Source: Leuconostocaceae bacterium ESL0723
GTDB lineage: Bacteria > Bacillota > Bacilli > Lactobacillales > Lactobacillaceae
Assembly: GCA_029392055.1 (NCBI GenBank)
Contig: CP113928.1
Location: 1,300,501-1,364,500, forward strand
Reading direction: 5' to 3'
DNA: 64,000 bases
In this document: positions 40,401 through 50,165 of the stretch, piece by piece
Position numbering within the stretch: the first letter of the stretch is position 1
Layout of the letters: each line of letters opens with the position of its first letter
Notes under the pieces: generated by a model
Seen by the model: only the letters and a program-made list of their open reading frames with translations
Told to the model about the DNA's origin: nothing
Databases searched by the model: none
Position numbers and translations under genes: made by a program

Positions 40401-41048
40401 CTAGCGAGCCAAACTTCCCAAGGCACCCAACCCATTCCAGAGGGCGTGCGTCATAAAGGAGTACTGGACTTTGCCAGTCCACATCCTTACCAGGGTGAAA
40501 GCTGCCCCCATACCGCCATAGGCTAACCAATCTATCAAGCGAGTTGGGTGGTGGAAGCAGGCAAATAAAAAGACAATGATGGTAAAGCGTAACCACTTAT
40601 TCCAGCTGTCCATCGCCCACATCATCCAGCCCCGGAAAAAAGTTTCTTCAATCGCGGGCCCAATAATAACCAACATCAGGTTAAACAGAACAACATTTAA
40701 CCCTGACAGGGCTTTAAGTTCTTTATCTAGACCAGCCTGGTTGTTACTGAGTGAGTGTGGCAACAAGACATTCACTGCGATGCTGTAGATTAAGAGTAGA
40801 AGAAATCCAAGCACCGCTGCCCAGACGTAATCCCACTTAATTTTTGCAAAAACAGTACCGGTTTTCTCCTGTAAGTAGTAAATCACGCCCGCAATAATTA
40901 GGGTGGTACCAAGAGTCATCTCCCACATATGCTGAGGCATGTAATGGCCGGCAAACTGAGGCAGACCATCCAAAAAGCCCGCCATGAAGTAACCAACAAC
41001 CAACCAGAATATGACGGTCGGCAGATGCCAACTTTTAATCCTTTCCAT
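40401..41048 (-). CDS. CPBP-family intramembrane protease (array copy 3)
   Basis: This is a 215-residue membrane protein with motif 1 EETFFRGWMMWA, motif 2 FACFHHPTRLIDW and a final THALWNGLGA. It is closest to copy 2: both begin MExIKSW and share NNQAGLDKELKALSGLN-type loops. Start and spacing (46 bp after copy 2) support an operon. Members of this family often act as bacteriocin immunity proteins; here there is no proof of substrate. Confidence 0.86.
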   Translation of the reverse strand: MERIKSWHLPTVIFWLVVGYFMAGFLDGLPQFAGHYMPQHMWEMTLGTTLIIAGVIYYLQEKTGTVFAKIKWDYVWAAVLGFLLLLIYSIAVNVLLPHSLSNNQAGLDKELKALSGLNVVLFNLMLVIIGPAIEETFFRGWMMWAMDSWNKWLRFTIIVFLFACFHHPTRLIDWLAYGGMGAAFTLVRMWTGKVQYSFMTHALWNGLGALGSLAR

Positions 41049-41093
41049 CCTAAATACTCCCTCTCATAATCGATATTCTCCAGTACACAACCG

Positions 41094-41717
41094 CTAAATA
41101 ATGTTCCAAAGTGCGTGGGTTATGAATGAGTATTGGACCTTACCCGTCTCCATCCTAACCAGGGTGAAAATCACACCCATAGCGCCATAGGCTAACCAGT
41201 CAAACAACTGAGCTGGATGGTGCCCCGCAGTGAAAATCAATACGATAATCGCAAGCCGCAGCCACTTATTCCACCGAGACATCGCCCACATCATCCAACC
41301 ACGAAAAAAAGTTTCCTCAATGGCCGGACCCAGGATGGCTACCAGAAAATGGAACAGAAAAACATTTAATCCAGATAATGATTTAAGCTCTTTATCTAAA
41401 CCAGCCTGGTTATTACTGGCCGCATGCGGTATCAACAGGCCCACCGCAGTGTACACAAGAAAGAGGGCAACCAGACCAAACAAGGCCGCCCAAACATAGT
41501 CCCATTTGATTTTTTCAAAAACAGTCCCAGTTTTTTTCTGTAACCAATAAATAAAAGCAGCCAAGATTAGCATATCCACCAAGACCGCCAGCCACATGTA
41601 CTGGGGCTCGTAGTGGCTTACCCTCTGTGGCATGATGTCCAGAAAAGCAACCATCAGGGTGCCCACCACAATCCAAAACAAGGCCGTGGGAATCCGCCAA
41701 CTTTTTATTTTTTCCAT
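41094..41717 (-). CDS. CPBP-family intramembrane protease (array copy 2)
   Basis: The 207-residue paralogue of copy 3 has EETFFRGWMMWAMSRWNKW as motif 1, FTAGHHPAQLFDW as motif 2 and THALWNII at the end. It is slightly shorter at the C-terminus. A GGGAG-type ribosome site precedes the ATG. It lies 150 bp downstream of copy 1 with a terminator hairpin between, so copies 2-4 may form a transcript of their own. Confidence 0.86.
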   Translation of the reverse strand: MEKIKSWRIPTALFWIVVGTLMVAFLDIMPQRVSHYEPQYMWLAVLVDMLILAAFIYWLQKKTGTVFEKIKWDYVWAALFGLVALFLVYTAVGLLIPHAASNNQAGLDKELKSLSGLNVFLFHFLVAILGPAIEETFFRGWMMWAMSRWNKWLRLAIIVLIFTAGHHPAQLFDWLAYGAMGVIFTLVRMETGKVQYSFITHALWNII

Positions 41718-41821
41718 CTCTCATTCTCCCTTAGTGGCCCAAACGCCGGACCTAGGCTAATCTCAACCTAACATACCGCCTCACGCGCCCACAAATAATT
41801 ACAGCCTTTGTAACCAAAATA

Positions 41822-41857
41822 AAAAAGAACCGTAATATCTGATATACGGCTCTTTTA
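41822..41857. terminator. Terminator between CPBP copies 1 and 2
   Basis: The hairpin AAAAGAaCCGTA-N10-TACGGcTCTTTT follows copy 1 (minus strand) and has T-rich ends. Confidence 0.75.
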
Positions 41858-41867
41858 GGCGAAAATT

Positions 41868-42524
41868 TTAAATTAGGGAAGAAGCATTCCACAAAATGTG
41901 GGTGGCCATCGAGTATTCTAGGCGGCCGGTCACCATCCGGACAATCATTAAGCCCAGACCCAAACCGCCGTAAATCAACCAATCGACCGGCCGGCTAGCC
42001 TGGTGGGCCAGGGCAAAGAGCAGGGTTGGAATAATGTACTGGAAAACCTTACCCCAGTCCTTCAGGGCCCAGACCAGCCAGCCCCGGAAAACAGTCTCTT
42101 CCAAGATTGGTGCCAGGAAGGTCAGCGTCACCTGGAAAACAATCACGTTAAAATGGCTCAGGTGGCTTAAGACACTGTCGATAGTGGCCTGGTTAGCACT
42201 GTTGGAACTGGGCATCAAATGGTTAATCAAGACATAGTAGGCCATCATCAAGAAGAGGACAATAATGACCACAAAGACCGAAGAAAACCGAACTGGGCCC
42301 AAGACCGAATGGTTCGTCCGCTCCAGCCACCAGGCCAAGGCCAGGGTGATTAGGGCCGCAAAGGCCGTCCCCACGAGCATGTAACCCGGATAGTAGTGCT
42401 CAACCAAAAAAGGCACACTGTTCACAATCGGTACTACCCACACCCCCATAAATCCCCAAAATATCAAAAGAGCGGGCGTTTTTAAAAAGATGTTAAAGAG
42501 TTTTGAGTCTTTCATAGTACTCAT
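41868..42524 (-). CDS. CPBP-family intramembrane protease (array copy 1)
   Basis: The 218-residue (or 215) membrane protein has EETVFRGWLVWALKDWGK as motif 1, FALAHQASRPVDW as motif 2 and ATHILWNASS at the end. Its motif 1 pairs it with copy 4 (both GWLVWA), while copies 2 and 3 share GWMMWA, so the array looks like an outer and an inner pair. The start is uncertain: ATGs at 42524 and 42515 and a TTG at 42554 all lack strong ribosome sites. Confidence 0.83.
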   Translation of the reverse strand: MSTMKDSKLFNIFLKTPALLIFWGFMGVWVVPIVNSVPFLVEHYYPGYMLVGTAFAALITLALAWWLERTNHSVLGPVRFSSVFVVIIVLFLMMAYYVLINHLMPSSNSANQATIDSVLSHLSHFNVIVFQVTLTFLAPILEETVFRGWLVWALKDWGKVFQYIIPTLLFALAHQASRPVDWLIYGGLGLGLMIVRMVTGRLEYSMATHILWNASSLI

Positions 42525-42573
42525 AAAATTAACATAAAGGGCTTCAGATAGCAATTTATCCGCTTTTAGACCA

Positions 42574-42600
42574 AAAAAGAACTGCCATGCAGTTCTTTTT
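42574..42600. terminator. Terminator after galE
   Basis: The hairpin AAGAACTGC-CAT-GCAGTTCTT is flanked by A and T tracts, two bases after the galE stop on the minus strand. Confidence 0.88.
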
Positions 42601-42602
42601 AA

Positions 42603-43592
42603 TTAATATTGGAAACCGTGTGGATGGGTTTCAGTCCAGTGCCAAGCGGTCTTAATAATGTCTTCGACGTTGTCGTACTTAGGCTGCCAGGCCAAAACCT
42701 GGCGGGCCTTGTCGGAGTTAGCCACCAAGATATCGGGATCACCAGGACGGCGGGGGCCAATCTTGGACTTAATGTCAACGCCAGTGGCCTTGCGAGCTGC
42801 TTCAACCATTTCCTTAACGGAGAAACCAGTAGCGGATCCCAGGTTAAACTGGTTAGAAGGTTCGCCGGCAGCCAGGTACTTCAGGGCTGACAAGTGAGCA
42901 TCGGCCAAATCCAAAACATGGACATAGTCACGGACATTGAAACCATCGGGCGTGTCGTAGTCATCACCAAACATCTCAATGAACTCACGCTGACCGGCTG
43001 CGGCCTGCAAGATAATTGGTACCAGGTGGGTTTCAGGGTTGTGGTCTTCACCGATGCTGCCGTCTTCAATGGCGCCAGCCACGTTGAAGTAGCGGAGGGC
43101 TACCCACTTGATGCCGTAAGCTTCATCGGCCCAGGCCATCATCTTTTCCATCATCAACTTGGACTCTCCATAGGGGTTGATGGGGTCTTGGGGGTCACTT
43201 TCCTGAATGGGAATGTGGACGGGGTTACCGTAAGTAGCGGCCGTCGATGAGAAGACAATCTGCTTGACGTCGTGGGCTCGCATGACTTCTAAGAGGGTAA
43301 TCATGCCCCCGGTATTGTTATCAAAGTACTTCAATGGGTCCGCAACCGATTCAGGCACGATTGAGAAGGCCGCAAAGTGGACCACCTGGTCGATGTCTTC
43401 CTGGTCAAAGACCTGGCTCAAAGCCGTCTTATCGCGGACATCGACCTGGTAAAACTTGGCCTTCTCGTCAACTGCCTGCCGGTGGCCGGTTACCAGGGAG
43501 TCAACCACCACTACGTCCTGGCCATCAGCGACCAGGCGCTTCACCATGTGAGAGCCGATGTAACCAGCCCCACCTAATACTAATACCGCCAT
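42603..43592 (-). CDS. galE: UDP-glucose 4-epimerase
   Basis: The 329-residue short-chain dehydrogenase-type epimerase interconverts UDP-glucose and UDP-galactose for galactose use and cell-surface sugars. The NAD motif is GGAGYIGSH and the active-site YxxxK is in [19 protein letters not shown] region with the Ser/Thr proton relay is present. It stands alone between a terminator and the thioesterase gene, not in a gal operon here. Confidence 0.95.
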   Translation of the reverse strand: MAVLVLGGAGYIGSHMVKRLVADGQDVVVVDSLVTGHRQAVDEKAKFYQVDVRDKTALSQVFDQEDIDQVVHFAAFSIVPESVADPLKYFDNNTGGMITLLEVMRAHDVKQIVFSSTAATYGNPVHIPIQESDPQDPINPYGESKLMMEKMMAWADEAYGIKWVALRYFNVAGAIEDGSIGEDHNPETHLVPIILQAAAGQREFIEMFGDDYDTPDGFNVRDYVHVLDLADAHLSALKYLAAGEPSNQFNLGSATGFSVKEMVEAARKATGVDIKSKIGPRRPGDPDILVANSDKARQVLAWQPKYDNVEDIIKTAWHWTETHPHGFQY

Positions 43593-43636
43593 GCTATTTA
43601 TTCCTCTTTTCTAACTATTTGTCCCGGCCAGTGCCC

Positions 43637-44371
43637 TTAAATGCTGCGCCAGTCAAATTCGGCCTCGGCACTTACCACGTCACCGTTCATAATCCGGTGC
43701 TTGGAATGCTCGCCGTCCACAACCACCTGGGATTCAATCACGTGCCCCAAAGCCACCTCATTTTCAAACTTCAAATCAATGTGGGTCACTTCGTGGTGCT
43801 TTAAGAATTCCGGTCCCAAGACATCCATCATCCAGGTAAAGTACTTGGAATTGTTAACGTGCTGGTTGGCATCAATGTCTAAGTAGCGTACCCGGTAAGG
43901 CAGTTCCTTGAACTTTTCGTCCGGACCAATCTTGGCGGGTGCGGGAATCCGCGGCACCTGCTTGGTTGGAATGGCGTCGTATTTCTTAACCTGGTCGGCG
44001 GGCAGACGGACCATGTGGCGTTTATGCACGTCAATCATCGCCCAGATCGAGTCGATGTGGACTAATTCGTTGCCCTGCTCGTCTAAAATCTTAAACCAGC
44101 GCCGGACAAAGAAGGGGTTAGCCTCCCCGGCCGAGGTCTGAATAGTGATTTCCTCGTTAGCAACCGGCCGACGCTTAATTTTCAGGTCATACTGCAAAAT
44201 AATCCAACCCAGTCCCATGGCCTGGTGCTCGTTAGGCCCAATGCCCAGGAAGTCACCCTGCTTTTTAGAAGCCAGGACGGCCAGGTTGACGATGGTAGGC
44301 AGGGTCAAACGACCGTTTAAGTCCACCTCGTAATATTCAACAGTATGTTGCATTTCAAATACAGTTGCCAT
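43637..44371 (-). CDS. Acyl-ACP thioesterase
   Basis: The 244-residue double hot-dog protein of the bacterial FatA-like family hydrolyses acyl-ACP to release fatty acids. The N-terminal half reads VEYYEVDLNGRLTLPTIVNLA, and the C-terminal half has YLDIDANQHVNNSKYFTWM, where Asn and His are typical active-site residues. It is three bases upstream of rsmI on the same strand; the link to rsmI is genomic rather than functional. Confidence 0.9.
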   Translation of the reverse strand: MATVFEMQHTVEYYEVDLNGRLTLPTIVNLAVLASKKQGDFLGIGPNEHQAMGLGWIILQYDLKIKRRPVANEEITIQTSAGEANPFFVRRWFKILDEQGNELVHIDSIWAMIDVHKRHMVRLPADQVKKYDAIPTKQVPRIPAPAKIGPDEKFKELPYRVRYLDIDANQHVNNSKYFTWMMDVLGPEFLKHHEVTHIDLKFENEVALGHVIESQVVVDGEHSKHRIMNGDVVSAEAEFDWRSI

Positions 44372-44374
44372 CCC

Positions 44375-45247
44375 TTAATCCTCCAAGTGGTGATACTGTC
44401 GGTACACTAGTTGCCGGTCGAGCTGCCGGTCCTTGGCCACCTGCTTGATTGCGGCGTTGGGCTTTAGCCCTTCAGCAATCAATTGGTCAATGGCCTCATT
44501 AACCGGCAGGTCGGTCCGTTTTTCTTCCTGAACCGGCTGGGGGTTGCCGCCCACCAGGATGACAAACTCACCCCGAATCGGATGACTATTCGCCCATTCC
44601 AGCAGTTCACCGGCCGTACCGCGTAAAAATTCCTCATAGCGCTTGGTCAATTCCCGGGCCAAAACCAGGGGTCGTTGGGACCCCATAACTGTAACAAGGT
44701 TAGTTAAAGTGTACTTTAAACGGTGGGGTGCCTCGTAAAAAATCAAGGTTTCCGGCCGCTGGGCCAGTTCGGTTAGCTCGGCCACCTGGTCCTTGCCCTT
44801 GCGGGGCAAGAAACCATGAAAGTAGAAGGGCTGGGGAACCAGACCACTAGCAATTAGGGCCGTGATGCCCGCCGACGGACCCGGTAATGGTATGACGGCA
44901 ATATCAGCCTTCAGGGCTGCCGCCACCAACTCCTTACCCGGATCAGAGATTGAGGGCATGCCAGCATCACTGACCTGGGCGATGTCCGTCCCATTCAAAA
45001 GGTCGTCGACCAGGCTGGGCACCTTAGTGGCCCAGTTGTGTTCGTGCAGGCTGGTCTGCTTGGTTTCAATTTCAAAGTAGTTCAGCAACTGCTGGGTGTG
45101 CCGGGTGTCCTCGGCCGCAATCAAATCCACCTGACCCAAGATTTCTAGAGCCCGTGGGGTCATATCCTGCAAGTTACCGATTGGCGTGGGCACTAGGTAG
45201 AGGGACCCAGTCGTATGCTGTGCGAAACTTTTCTGTTCTTGCATCAT
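44375..45247 (-). CDS. rsmI: 16S rRNA (cytidine-2'-O)-methyltransferase
   Basis: The 290-residue tetrapyrrole-methylase-fold protein methylates C1402 of 16S rRNA. LVPTPIGNLQDMTPRALEIL, AEDTRHTQQLL and GPSAGITALIASGL are typical RsmI segments. A small C-terminal domain (LKPNAAIKQVAKDRQL) follows. It overlaps holB by four bases (ATGA). In most lactobacilli yabA lies between holB and rsmI; it is absent here. Confidence 0.94.
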   Translation of the reverse strand: MMQEQKSFAQHTTGSLYLVPTPIGNLQDMTPRALEILGQVDLIAAEDTRHTQQLLNYFEIETKQTSLHEHNWATKVPSLVDDLLNGTDIAQVSDAGMPSISDPGKELVAAALKADIAVIPLPGPSAGITALIASGLVPQPFYFHGFLPRKGKDQVAELTELAQRPETLIFYEAPHRLKYTLTNLVTVMGSQRPLVLARELTKRYEEFLRGTAGELLEWANSHPIRGEFVILVGGNPQPVQEEKRTDLPVNEAIDQLIAEGLKPNAAIKQVAKDRQLDRQLVYRQYHHLED

Positions 45248-46155
45248 TGCACCATTTGCGCGCCTAACTCCAGGGTGAGTTTCTCGAGGCGGGCCTGAAA
45301 GGAAATGTTAACGTGGCGGAGCTGGTCAGTCGCCAAGATAACCTGACTAGCCGCCAACAGTTTTGATAAGTTAAAACGGTCACGGGCCTGCTGGTAAAAG
45401 TCCGCCAGGTCTGGGAAATAAAGCCGGTCATTGGGCAGCTGTTGAAAAACGAGGACATCTCGAATCAGCTGCTGAATCCAGTTTAGGGCCAGGCGCTGCT
45501 GCCCCGGCGTGGTAAAAGTTGGCACCAACTGGGTGGCTACCTGGGCAAAGGCCCGCGGGTCATCAAGCAGAGCTAACTTAAACCACTGGACCAGGGCCCG
45601 CTTGGCCCCGGCTTCTTCTTCACTATCCCACTCACCCTCCAACCGGCGGTCCTCATCAAGGTTGACTGGTTGTAGGTGAACCACCTGGGCCCGGGAGCGG
45701 ATGGTTGGCAGAATTTCGGTTAAGTTCGGGGCCAGCAAGAGAATTAACTGGGGGCCGGCCGGTTCCTCGATGAATTTCAGGAGGGCGTTGGCCGCTGCGG
45801 TGGTTAGGTTTTGGGCCTGGTCAATAATAAAGACCTTCCGGTCCGCTTCTAGAGCCGTGGTGGTAAAGGCCGTCGTTAAGAGGCGGATTTGTCCGATTTT
45901 AATGGTACCGCCTGGTTTTTCACTGGCAACAACCTGCAAGTCGGGATGGTCATCCTCGGCTACCCGGACCTCGTTGCGCTGGTCAGGACCGAGGACCCGC
46001 CAGGCCAGATAACGCGAAAAGGCCAGCTTTTCAGGCTGGCCGGGACCGACTAAGAGGTAAAGGTGACTGAGACGGTCCTGGTCAATCAGGTCGTCAAAGT
46101 GCGCCACCTCGGTCGGATAAGCTGTCTTTGCTTGTTCAATAAAATCGGCTGGCAT
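45244..46155 (-). CDS. holB: DNA polymerase III subunit delta'
   Basis: The 303-residue clamp-loader subunit has an AAA+ fold with a degenerate P-loop (LLVGPGQPEKLAF), FIIDQAQNLT and AANALLKFIEEP typical of delta prime. It helps to open the sliding clamp at the replication fork. It overlaps darA by one base (TAATG) and rsmI by four, so the group is translationally coupled. Confidence 0.92.
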   Translation of the reverse strand: MPADFIEQAKTAYPTEVAHFDDLIDQDRLSHLYLLVGPGQPEKLAFSRYLAWRVLGPDQRNEVRVAEDDHPDLQVVASEKPGGTIKIGQIRLLTTAFTTTALEADRKVFIIDQAQNLTTAAANALLKFIEEPAGPQLILLLAPNLTEILPTIRSRAQVVHLQPVNLDEDRRLEGEWDSEEEAGAKRALVQWFKLALLDDPRAFAQVATQLVPTFTTPGQQRLALNWIQQLIRDVLVFQQLPNDRLYFPDLADFYQQARDRFNLSKLLAASQVILATDQLRHVNISFQARLEKLTLELGAQMVQ

Positions 46156-46484
46156 TAGAATTGATAGAAATCATCAATTTCCTGAGTAAAGACCGTAGCG
46201 CCCCCAACTTCAACTTCCACTGGGAAGGCACCGGCATGATCACCGCCGCCATCGAGACCGATTGGTGGGACCATGAACTGCTTACGCTTTTGGGAAACCT
46301 CTTTGATGATATCGAGAACCTCTTGGACCCGGTCATCTTCAATGGCCAAAATAAAGGTGGTGTTCCCTGAACGCAAGAAACCCCCAGAAGTGCTCAGACG
46401 GGTAGCCCGAATGTTGGCCTTCACCCAGGCGTTACTGAGCTTGGTTGCGTCTTTGTCTTGTACAATCGCGGTCAATAATTTCAT
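46155..46484 (-). CDS. darA: Cyclic-di-AMP receptor, DarA/PstA-type PII-like protein
   Basis: The 109-residue PII-like protein starts MKLLTAIVQDKDA and has TRLSTSGGFLRSGNTTFILA, the T-loop base region that binds c-di-AMP. In Firmicutes it is always near tmk and holB. Its role is c-di-AMP sensing without a known output. The ATG at 46484 uses a GGAGG placed inside the tmk end. Confidence 0.92.
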   Translation of the reverse strand: MKLLTAIVQDKDATKLSNAWVKANIRATRLSTSGGFLRSGNTTFILAIEDDRVQEVLDIIKEVSQKRKQFMVPPIGLDGGGDHAGAFPVEVEVGGATVFTQEIDDFYQF

Positions 46485-46486
46485 GG

Positions 46487-47119
46487 CTATTTCCTCCAAG
46501 CTGCTAGGACTGCCCGGACATCATCAACGACCTGGGGCAGCGGTTGACTAGCATCGATTATTTTTATTCTATCAGAAAACTGCTCTTGCAGGGTCAAATA
46601 TGTGTCACGAACCCGCTCGTGGAAGGCTAAATCTTCCTTGTCGAGCCGGTCAATCTTGTCCCCCCGCTGGGACATAATCCGTTCTAAGCCCAGTTCGACT
46701 GGCAGGTCTAAGTACAGGGTTAAGTCGGGCATCAAGCCCTGGGTCGCGTAGTGGTTAAGCTGGTAAATCTGATCAACACCAAGTTGACGACCACCACCCT
46801 GGTAGGCCAAGGAACTGTCTAAATAGCGGTCTGAAATCACGGCCTGACCGGCTTTTAAGGCCGGTAAAACCGTGGCCGTCAGGTGCTGGCGCCGGGCTGC
46901 CGCAAAGAGATAGGCTTCCGTCCAGGGGTCCATCCCCTGGCTGTCATCAGTCTGTAGTAGCTGACGGATACCCTCGGCGATGGGAGTCCCACCCGGTTCT
47001 CGGGTTACCAAAAAGTGACCGTTAAAGTACTGGTCAAAATCCGGGGTCAGGTCTTCAATCACCGTACTTTTACCGGCCCCCTCCGGTCCTTCAAATGTAA
47101 TAAATGGGGCGCTTACCAT
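46487..47119 (-). CDS. tmk: Thymidylate kinase
   Basis: The 210-residue kinase phosphorylates dTMP to dTDP. P-loop FEGPEGAGKST, the DR motif in ISDRYLDSSLAYQGG, and LYLDLPVELGLERI are present. The LID region is basic (RGDKIDRLDKEDLAF). It is in the recR-yaaL-tmk-darA-holB cluster. Confidence 0.95.
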   Translation of the reverse strand: MVSAPFITFEGPEGAGKSTVIEDLTPDFDQYFNGHFLVTREPGGTPIAEGIRQLLQTDDSQGMDPWTEAYLFAAARRQHLTATVLPALKAGQAVISDRYLDSSLAYQGGGRQLGVDQIYQLNHYATQGLMPDLTLYLDLPVELGLERIMSQRGDKIDRLDKEDLAFHERVRDTYLTLQEQFSDRIKIIDASQPLPQVVDDVRAVLAAWRK

Positions 47120-47138
47120 GCCTTTTCTCTTTTCCTAC

Positions 47139-47396
47139 TTAGTCAATTTGGCCATTGTAATAGTGCATACTGTTGCGGGTGTGACGGCGCCGGGCTTCCC
47201 GGTACAGGTAACCGTACTTAGCTCGCTTTAGAGCCGTTTGGGCTTCCACCCAGTGGCCGTTAACCCGGCTGTCGACCAGGGCAACCTGGGAGTGGCGGGC
47301 CGCATCCCAGTCACGCTTGACCCGCTCGATTTGGTAAAGCAGGCGCTGGTCATATTCTTCTTTGAGGTTAATTGGCTTTTTCTTATTATTAAACAT
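47139..47396 (-). CDS. YaaL/DUF2508 family protein
   Basis: The 85-residue soluble, helical, highly charged protein is located between recR and tmk, the invariant place of YaaL. Its function is unknown. The ATG overlaps the recR stop by one base (TGATG). The Arg-rich C-terminal half (YREARRRHTRNSMHYY) may bind nucleic acid, as a guess. Confidence 0.8.
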   Translation of the reverse strand: MFNNKKKPINLKEEYDQRLLYQIERVKRDWDAARHSQVALVDSRVNGHWVEAQTALKRAKYGYLYREARRRHTRNSMHYYNGQID

Positions 47397-48001
47397 CACA
47401 GTTCAGTCCGTCCTTCCACTGCACGAATCAGGGTTAGCTGGTCAGCATAATCAATGTCTGAACCCACCGACAGGCCGTGGGCCAGGCGGGTTACCTTAAT
47501 GCCAGCGGGCTTGAGCAGGCGGCTGATGTACATGGCCGTCGCCTCCCCGTCCGCATTGGCGTTAGTGCCGACAATCACTTCTTTAATCTGATCATTGGTC
47601 GACAGGCGCCGGATTAGACTGGGCAGGTTAATATCTTCTGGTCCAGTCCCAGCACTCGGCGAAATCACACCGTTTAAGACATGGTAGAGCCCGTGGTAGT
47701 CATGGGTGTTTTCCATGGCCATCACATCGCGGGCATTTTGTACCACAAAGACCGTCGACTGGTCCCGGGACGGGTCCGTACAAATCACACAGGGATTCTG
47801 GTCCCGGTCGGTAATGTTCCCGCAAATTTCACAGACGGTAATGTCGGCCTTGGCCGCAGTCAGGGCCTTGGCAAAGTTGGCCACGTCCTGCTCGCCCATT
47901 CCTAAGGTATAAAAGGCCAGGCGGCTGGCAGTTTTGGCGCCGATGCCGGGCAACTTGGCATAGCTGTCAATCAAGCGGGCAATCGGTTCGGGATATTGCA
48001 T
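47396..48001 (-). CDS. recR: Recombination mediator protein RecR
   Basis: The 201-residue protein has a helix-hairpin-helix ([14 protein letters not shown]), a four-Cys zinc finger ([18 protein letters not shown]) and a Toprim domain ([19 protein letters not shown]). It loads RecA on gapped DNA with RecO and RecF. It follows dnaX by two bases, as in nearly all Firmicutes. Confidence 0.95.
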   Translation of the reverse strand: MQYPEPIARLIDSYAKLPGIGAKTASRLAFYTLGMGEQDVANFAKALTAAKADITVCEICGNITDRDQNPCVICTDPSRDQSTVFVVQNARDVMAMENTHDYHGLYHVLNGVISPSAGTGPEDINLPSLIRRLSTNDQIKEVIVGTNANADGEATAMYISRLLKPAGIKVTRLAHGLSVGSDIDYADQLTLIRAVEGRTEL

Positions 48002-48003
48002 AC

Positions 48004-49971
48004 TTAGGATTCTCCTGACTGCTCATCGATTACGTGGACCAGGTCGGCCCCAAACATTTCCTGGGCCGCCCGGACCGTCTGGCTGTCATCAGCTTGAGCT
48101 GAGGCCGGGGCCACGTTTTCACTGGCCGGGTCGATCGCGGGCTGACTGGCCACCGTAACGGGACTGAGCGTATTTAAGGCCGGGTATTCCACCTGGCCAT
48201 TTTTGAGTTGATGGACAAAGTCACTGCGGAACTGGTGCCACTGGTCAGCTGAAATCATCACGATTTCGCTCGGCAAACCTTGCTGGTTTAGCCGCTGCTG
48301 CAGCTGAGCCTGCAAGGTGCCATCCTGGAGGGCCTGCTCTAAGAGGGCTGGATAGTCAAAGGCTAGAACCAGCGAGGCTGGACTAGCCGCAACTGGTTTA
48401 GCGGTCTTCAACAGAGCCTGGTAGTTAATGTCCAGGTCAGCTGGCAAATCCGACCACTGTTGCTGCAGCTCGGTCAGGGTTGCCCGGTTCGCCCGGGACA
48501 AAACGGCATAAACCGCATCTTGACCGGTATAAACTGGTTCGGGCTTGGCTTGAGTAGGCGCCGCTGATGGGGCTGGCTGGGCCGGTGTTGACTGCTGGCT
48601 TGCCGCCGGCGTGGGTTCAGCCGAGGCCGGATTAGCGGGTGCATTCTCAGGACTAGTGGCAGCTGGCTGCTCAGACTGAGCTTGGCTGGCACTGGTTGAA
48701 GCCTGACTGTCAGCCTCTGGGGCTGACACTGGCTGATTAACAGGCTCCGCTGTCGAGGCGGCTGCGCTAGTGGACGTGCTTTCACTAGCTGGCTGGGCGT
48801 TTTCGTCCGGCGCTGATGATTGCTGAGTTTGGCTAGCCTGAGGCTTTGGTGCCTGGTCCTGCCAGTTGTGGGTCGTGACTGGTTGACTGGTTGCCGCTCC
48901 AGCCTTTTCCGGCTGGACAGCTTGATTACCAGCCGTACCCGTCTGGGAGAGTTTCACCGTCAGCAATTCCAGGTAAACGTCGCCCTGCAAGGACTGGTTA
49001 ATCTGGGCCTGAATATCATCTAGGGCCACCATCATGGCCTCTAGCCGGGACTGACCGATGGCCTGGTTCAATCGTTCCAGATCAGCCTGGTCAGTCGCCG
49101 TGGTCACCAAATCTGAGGCCAGGCGGACAATCAAGATATCACGCAAGAGGGCCATCAAGTCCGCCAGGAAACGGCTAGCATCCTTGCCGCTGGCCAAGAG
49201 CTCATCTAGGGTTTTTAAAGCTGCAGCGGTATCGCCCTGACTAACCTGGTCCAGGTAGGTCACTAACTGACCAGTAGCAACTGAACCAGTCACCGCCAGG
49301 GCATTATCGGTACTGACCAAATCAGGTCCAAAGGCGACGACCTGATCCAAAATTGAGAGGGCATCACGGAGACCACCTTCCGCTGCGCGGGCAATTACCG
49401 CCAGGGCCTGGTCTTCGAAGGCAATTTTCTGGTCATTTAGGATATCGGCCAGATGCTTTTGAATTGCTTCGTCGCTAATGCGCTTGAATTCAAAACGTTG
49501 AGTCCGCGACAAAATCGTCGCCGGCAATTTCTGCGGTTCAGTAGTGGCCAGGATAAACTTTACCCGGGCCGGTGGTTCTTCTAGGGTCTTCAACAGGGCG
49601 TTAAAGGCCCCAGTTGATAGCATGTGGACCTCATCGATAATGTAGACCTTATACTCAGCCTCGATGGGGGCATAGTTGGCACTGTCGCGGATGTTCCGAA
49701 TCTCATCAACCCCGTTGTTGGAGGCGGCATCAATTTCGATAATATCAGGAATCTGACCATCTGGTACTTCGGGGCTAATACCGTTAATTTCACGGGCAAA
49801 AATCTTGGCCGCCGATGTTTTACCGGTTCCCCGCGGTCCGCTAAAGAGGTAGGCGTGGCCGGTTTGATGGTTTTTCACCGCATTTTTCAGGGTCTGGGTG
49901 ATGACGGTCTGGCCGACCATGTCGTCAAAGGTCTTTGGCCGGTATACCCGGTATAGTGCTTGATAGGCCAA
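48004..49971 (-). CDS. dnaX: DNA polymerase III subunits gamma/tau
   Basis: The 655-residue AAA+ clamp-loader subunit has Walker [10 protein letters not shown], Walker [10 protein letters not shown] and an SRC-like region [10 protein letters not shown]. The zinc-finger cysteines normally found after the P-loop are missing: [16 protein letters not shown] takes their place. Residues about 370-480 form a long Ala/Gln/Ser/Pro-rich linker before the tau-like C-terminus. The start is TTG at 49971 with GGAGG eight bases before it. Confidence 0.93.
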   Translation of the reverse strand: MAYQALYRVYRPKTFDDMVGQTVITQTLKNAVKNHQTGHAYLFSGPRGTGKTSAAKIFAREINGISPEVPDGQIPDIIEIDAASNNGVDEIRNIRDSANYAPIEAEYKVYIIDEVHMLSTGAFNALLKTLEEPPARVKFILATTEPQKLPATILSRTQRFEFKRISDEAIQKHLADILNDQKIAFEDQALAVIARAAEGGLRDALSILDQVVAFGPDLVSTDNALAVTGSVATGQLVTYLDQVSQGDTAAALKTLDELLASGKDASRFLADLMALLRDILIVRLASDLVTTATDQADLERLNQAIGQSRLEAMMVALDDIQAQINQSLQGDVYLELLTVKLSQTGTAGNQAVQPEKAGAATSQPVTTHNWQDQAPKPQASQTQQSSAPDENAQPASESTSTSAAASTAEPVNQPVSAPEADSQASTSASQAQSEQPAATSPENAPANPASAEPTPAASQQSTPAQPAPSAAPTQAKPEPVYTGQDAVYAVLSRANRATLTELQQQWSDLPADLDINYQALLKTAKPVAASPASLVLAFDYPALLEQALQDGTLQAQLQQRLNQQGLPSEIVMISADQWHQFRSDFVHQLKNGQVEYPALNTLSPVTVASQPAIDPASENVAPASAQADDSQTVRAAQEMFGADLVHVIDEQSGES

Positions 49972-50029
49972 TCATCCCACCTCCTTTAGCAAAAAAGCCG
50001 CCCGTAAGGCGACCTTGCAAACTCGTTAT

Positions 50030-50108
50030 GTACACAAGCACAGCTTCAAACATCCTTAGAGCTGCTACATTCCTGTCCTGACTCGGTTCGGAAGCTAAGG
50101 CTTGCCTG
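50030..50108 (-). ncRNA. ffs: Signal recognition particle RNA (small bacterial type)
   Basis: On the minus strand the stem CAAGC...GCTTG encloses GTCAGGACA-GGAA-TGTAGCAGC, the conserved SRP helix 8 with the GGAA tetraloop and the symmetric AGCAGC/GUCAGG loop that binds Ffh. It lies between tadA and dnaX, the usual place in Firmicutes, and is followed by a terminator hairpin at about 49992-50014. Exact ends are not known. Confidence 0.9.
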
Positions 50109-50115
50109 CAGTAAT

Positions 50116-50144
50116 ATTATAGCGAACTTACCTTATATAGGCAA
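50116..50144 (-). promoter_or_regulatory. Promoter of the SRP RNA
   Basis: On the minus strand a perfect TATAAT lies at 50116-50121 with TTGCCT at 50139-50144, 17 bp upstream. Transcription would begin at the first stem of the SRP RNA. Confidence 0.75.
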
Positions 50145-50165
50145 ATTGGTCCCCGGTTTTTAGGC

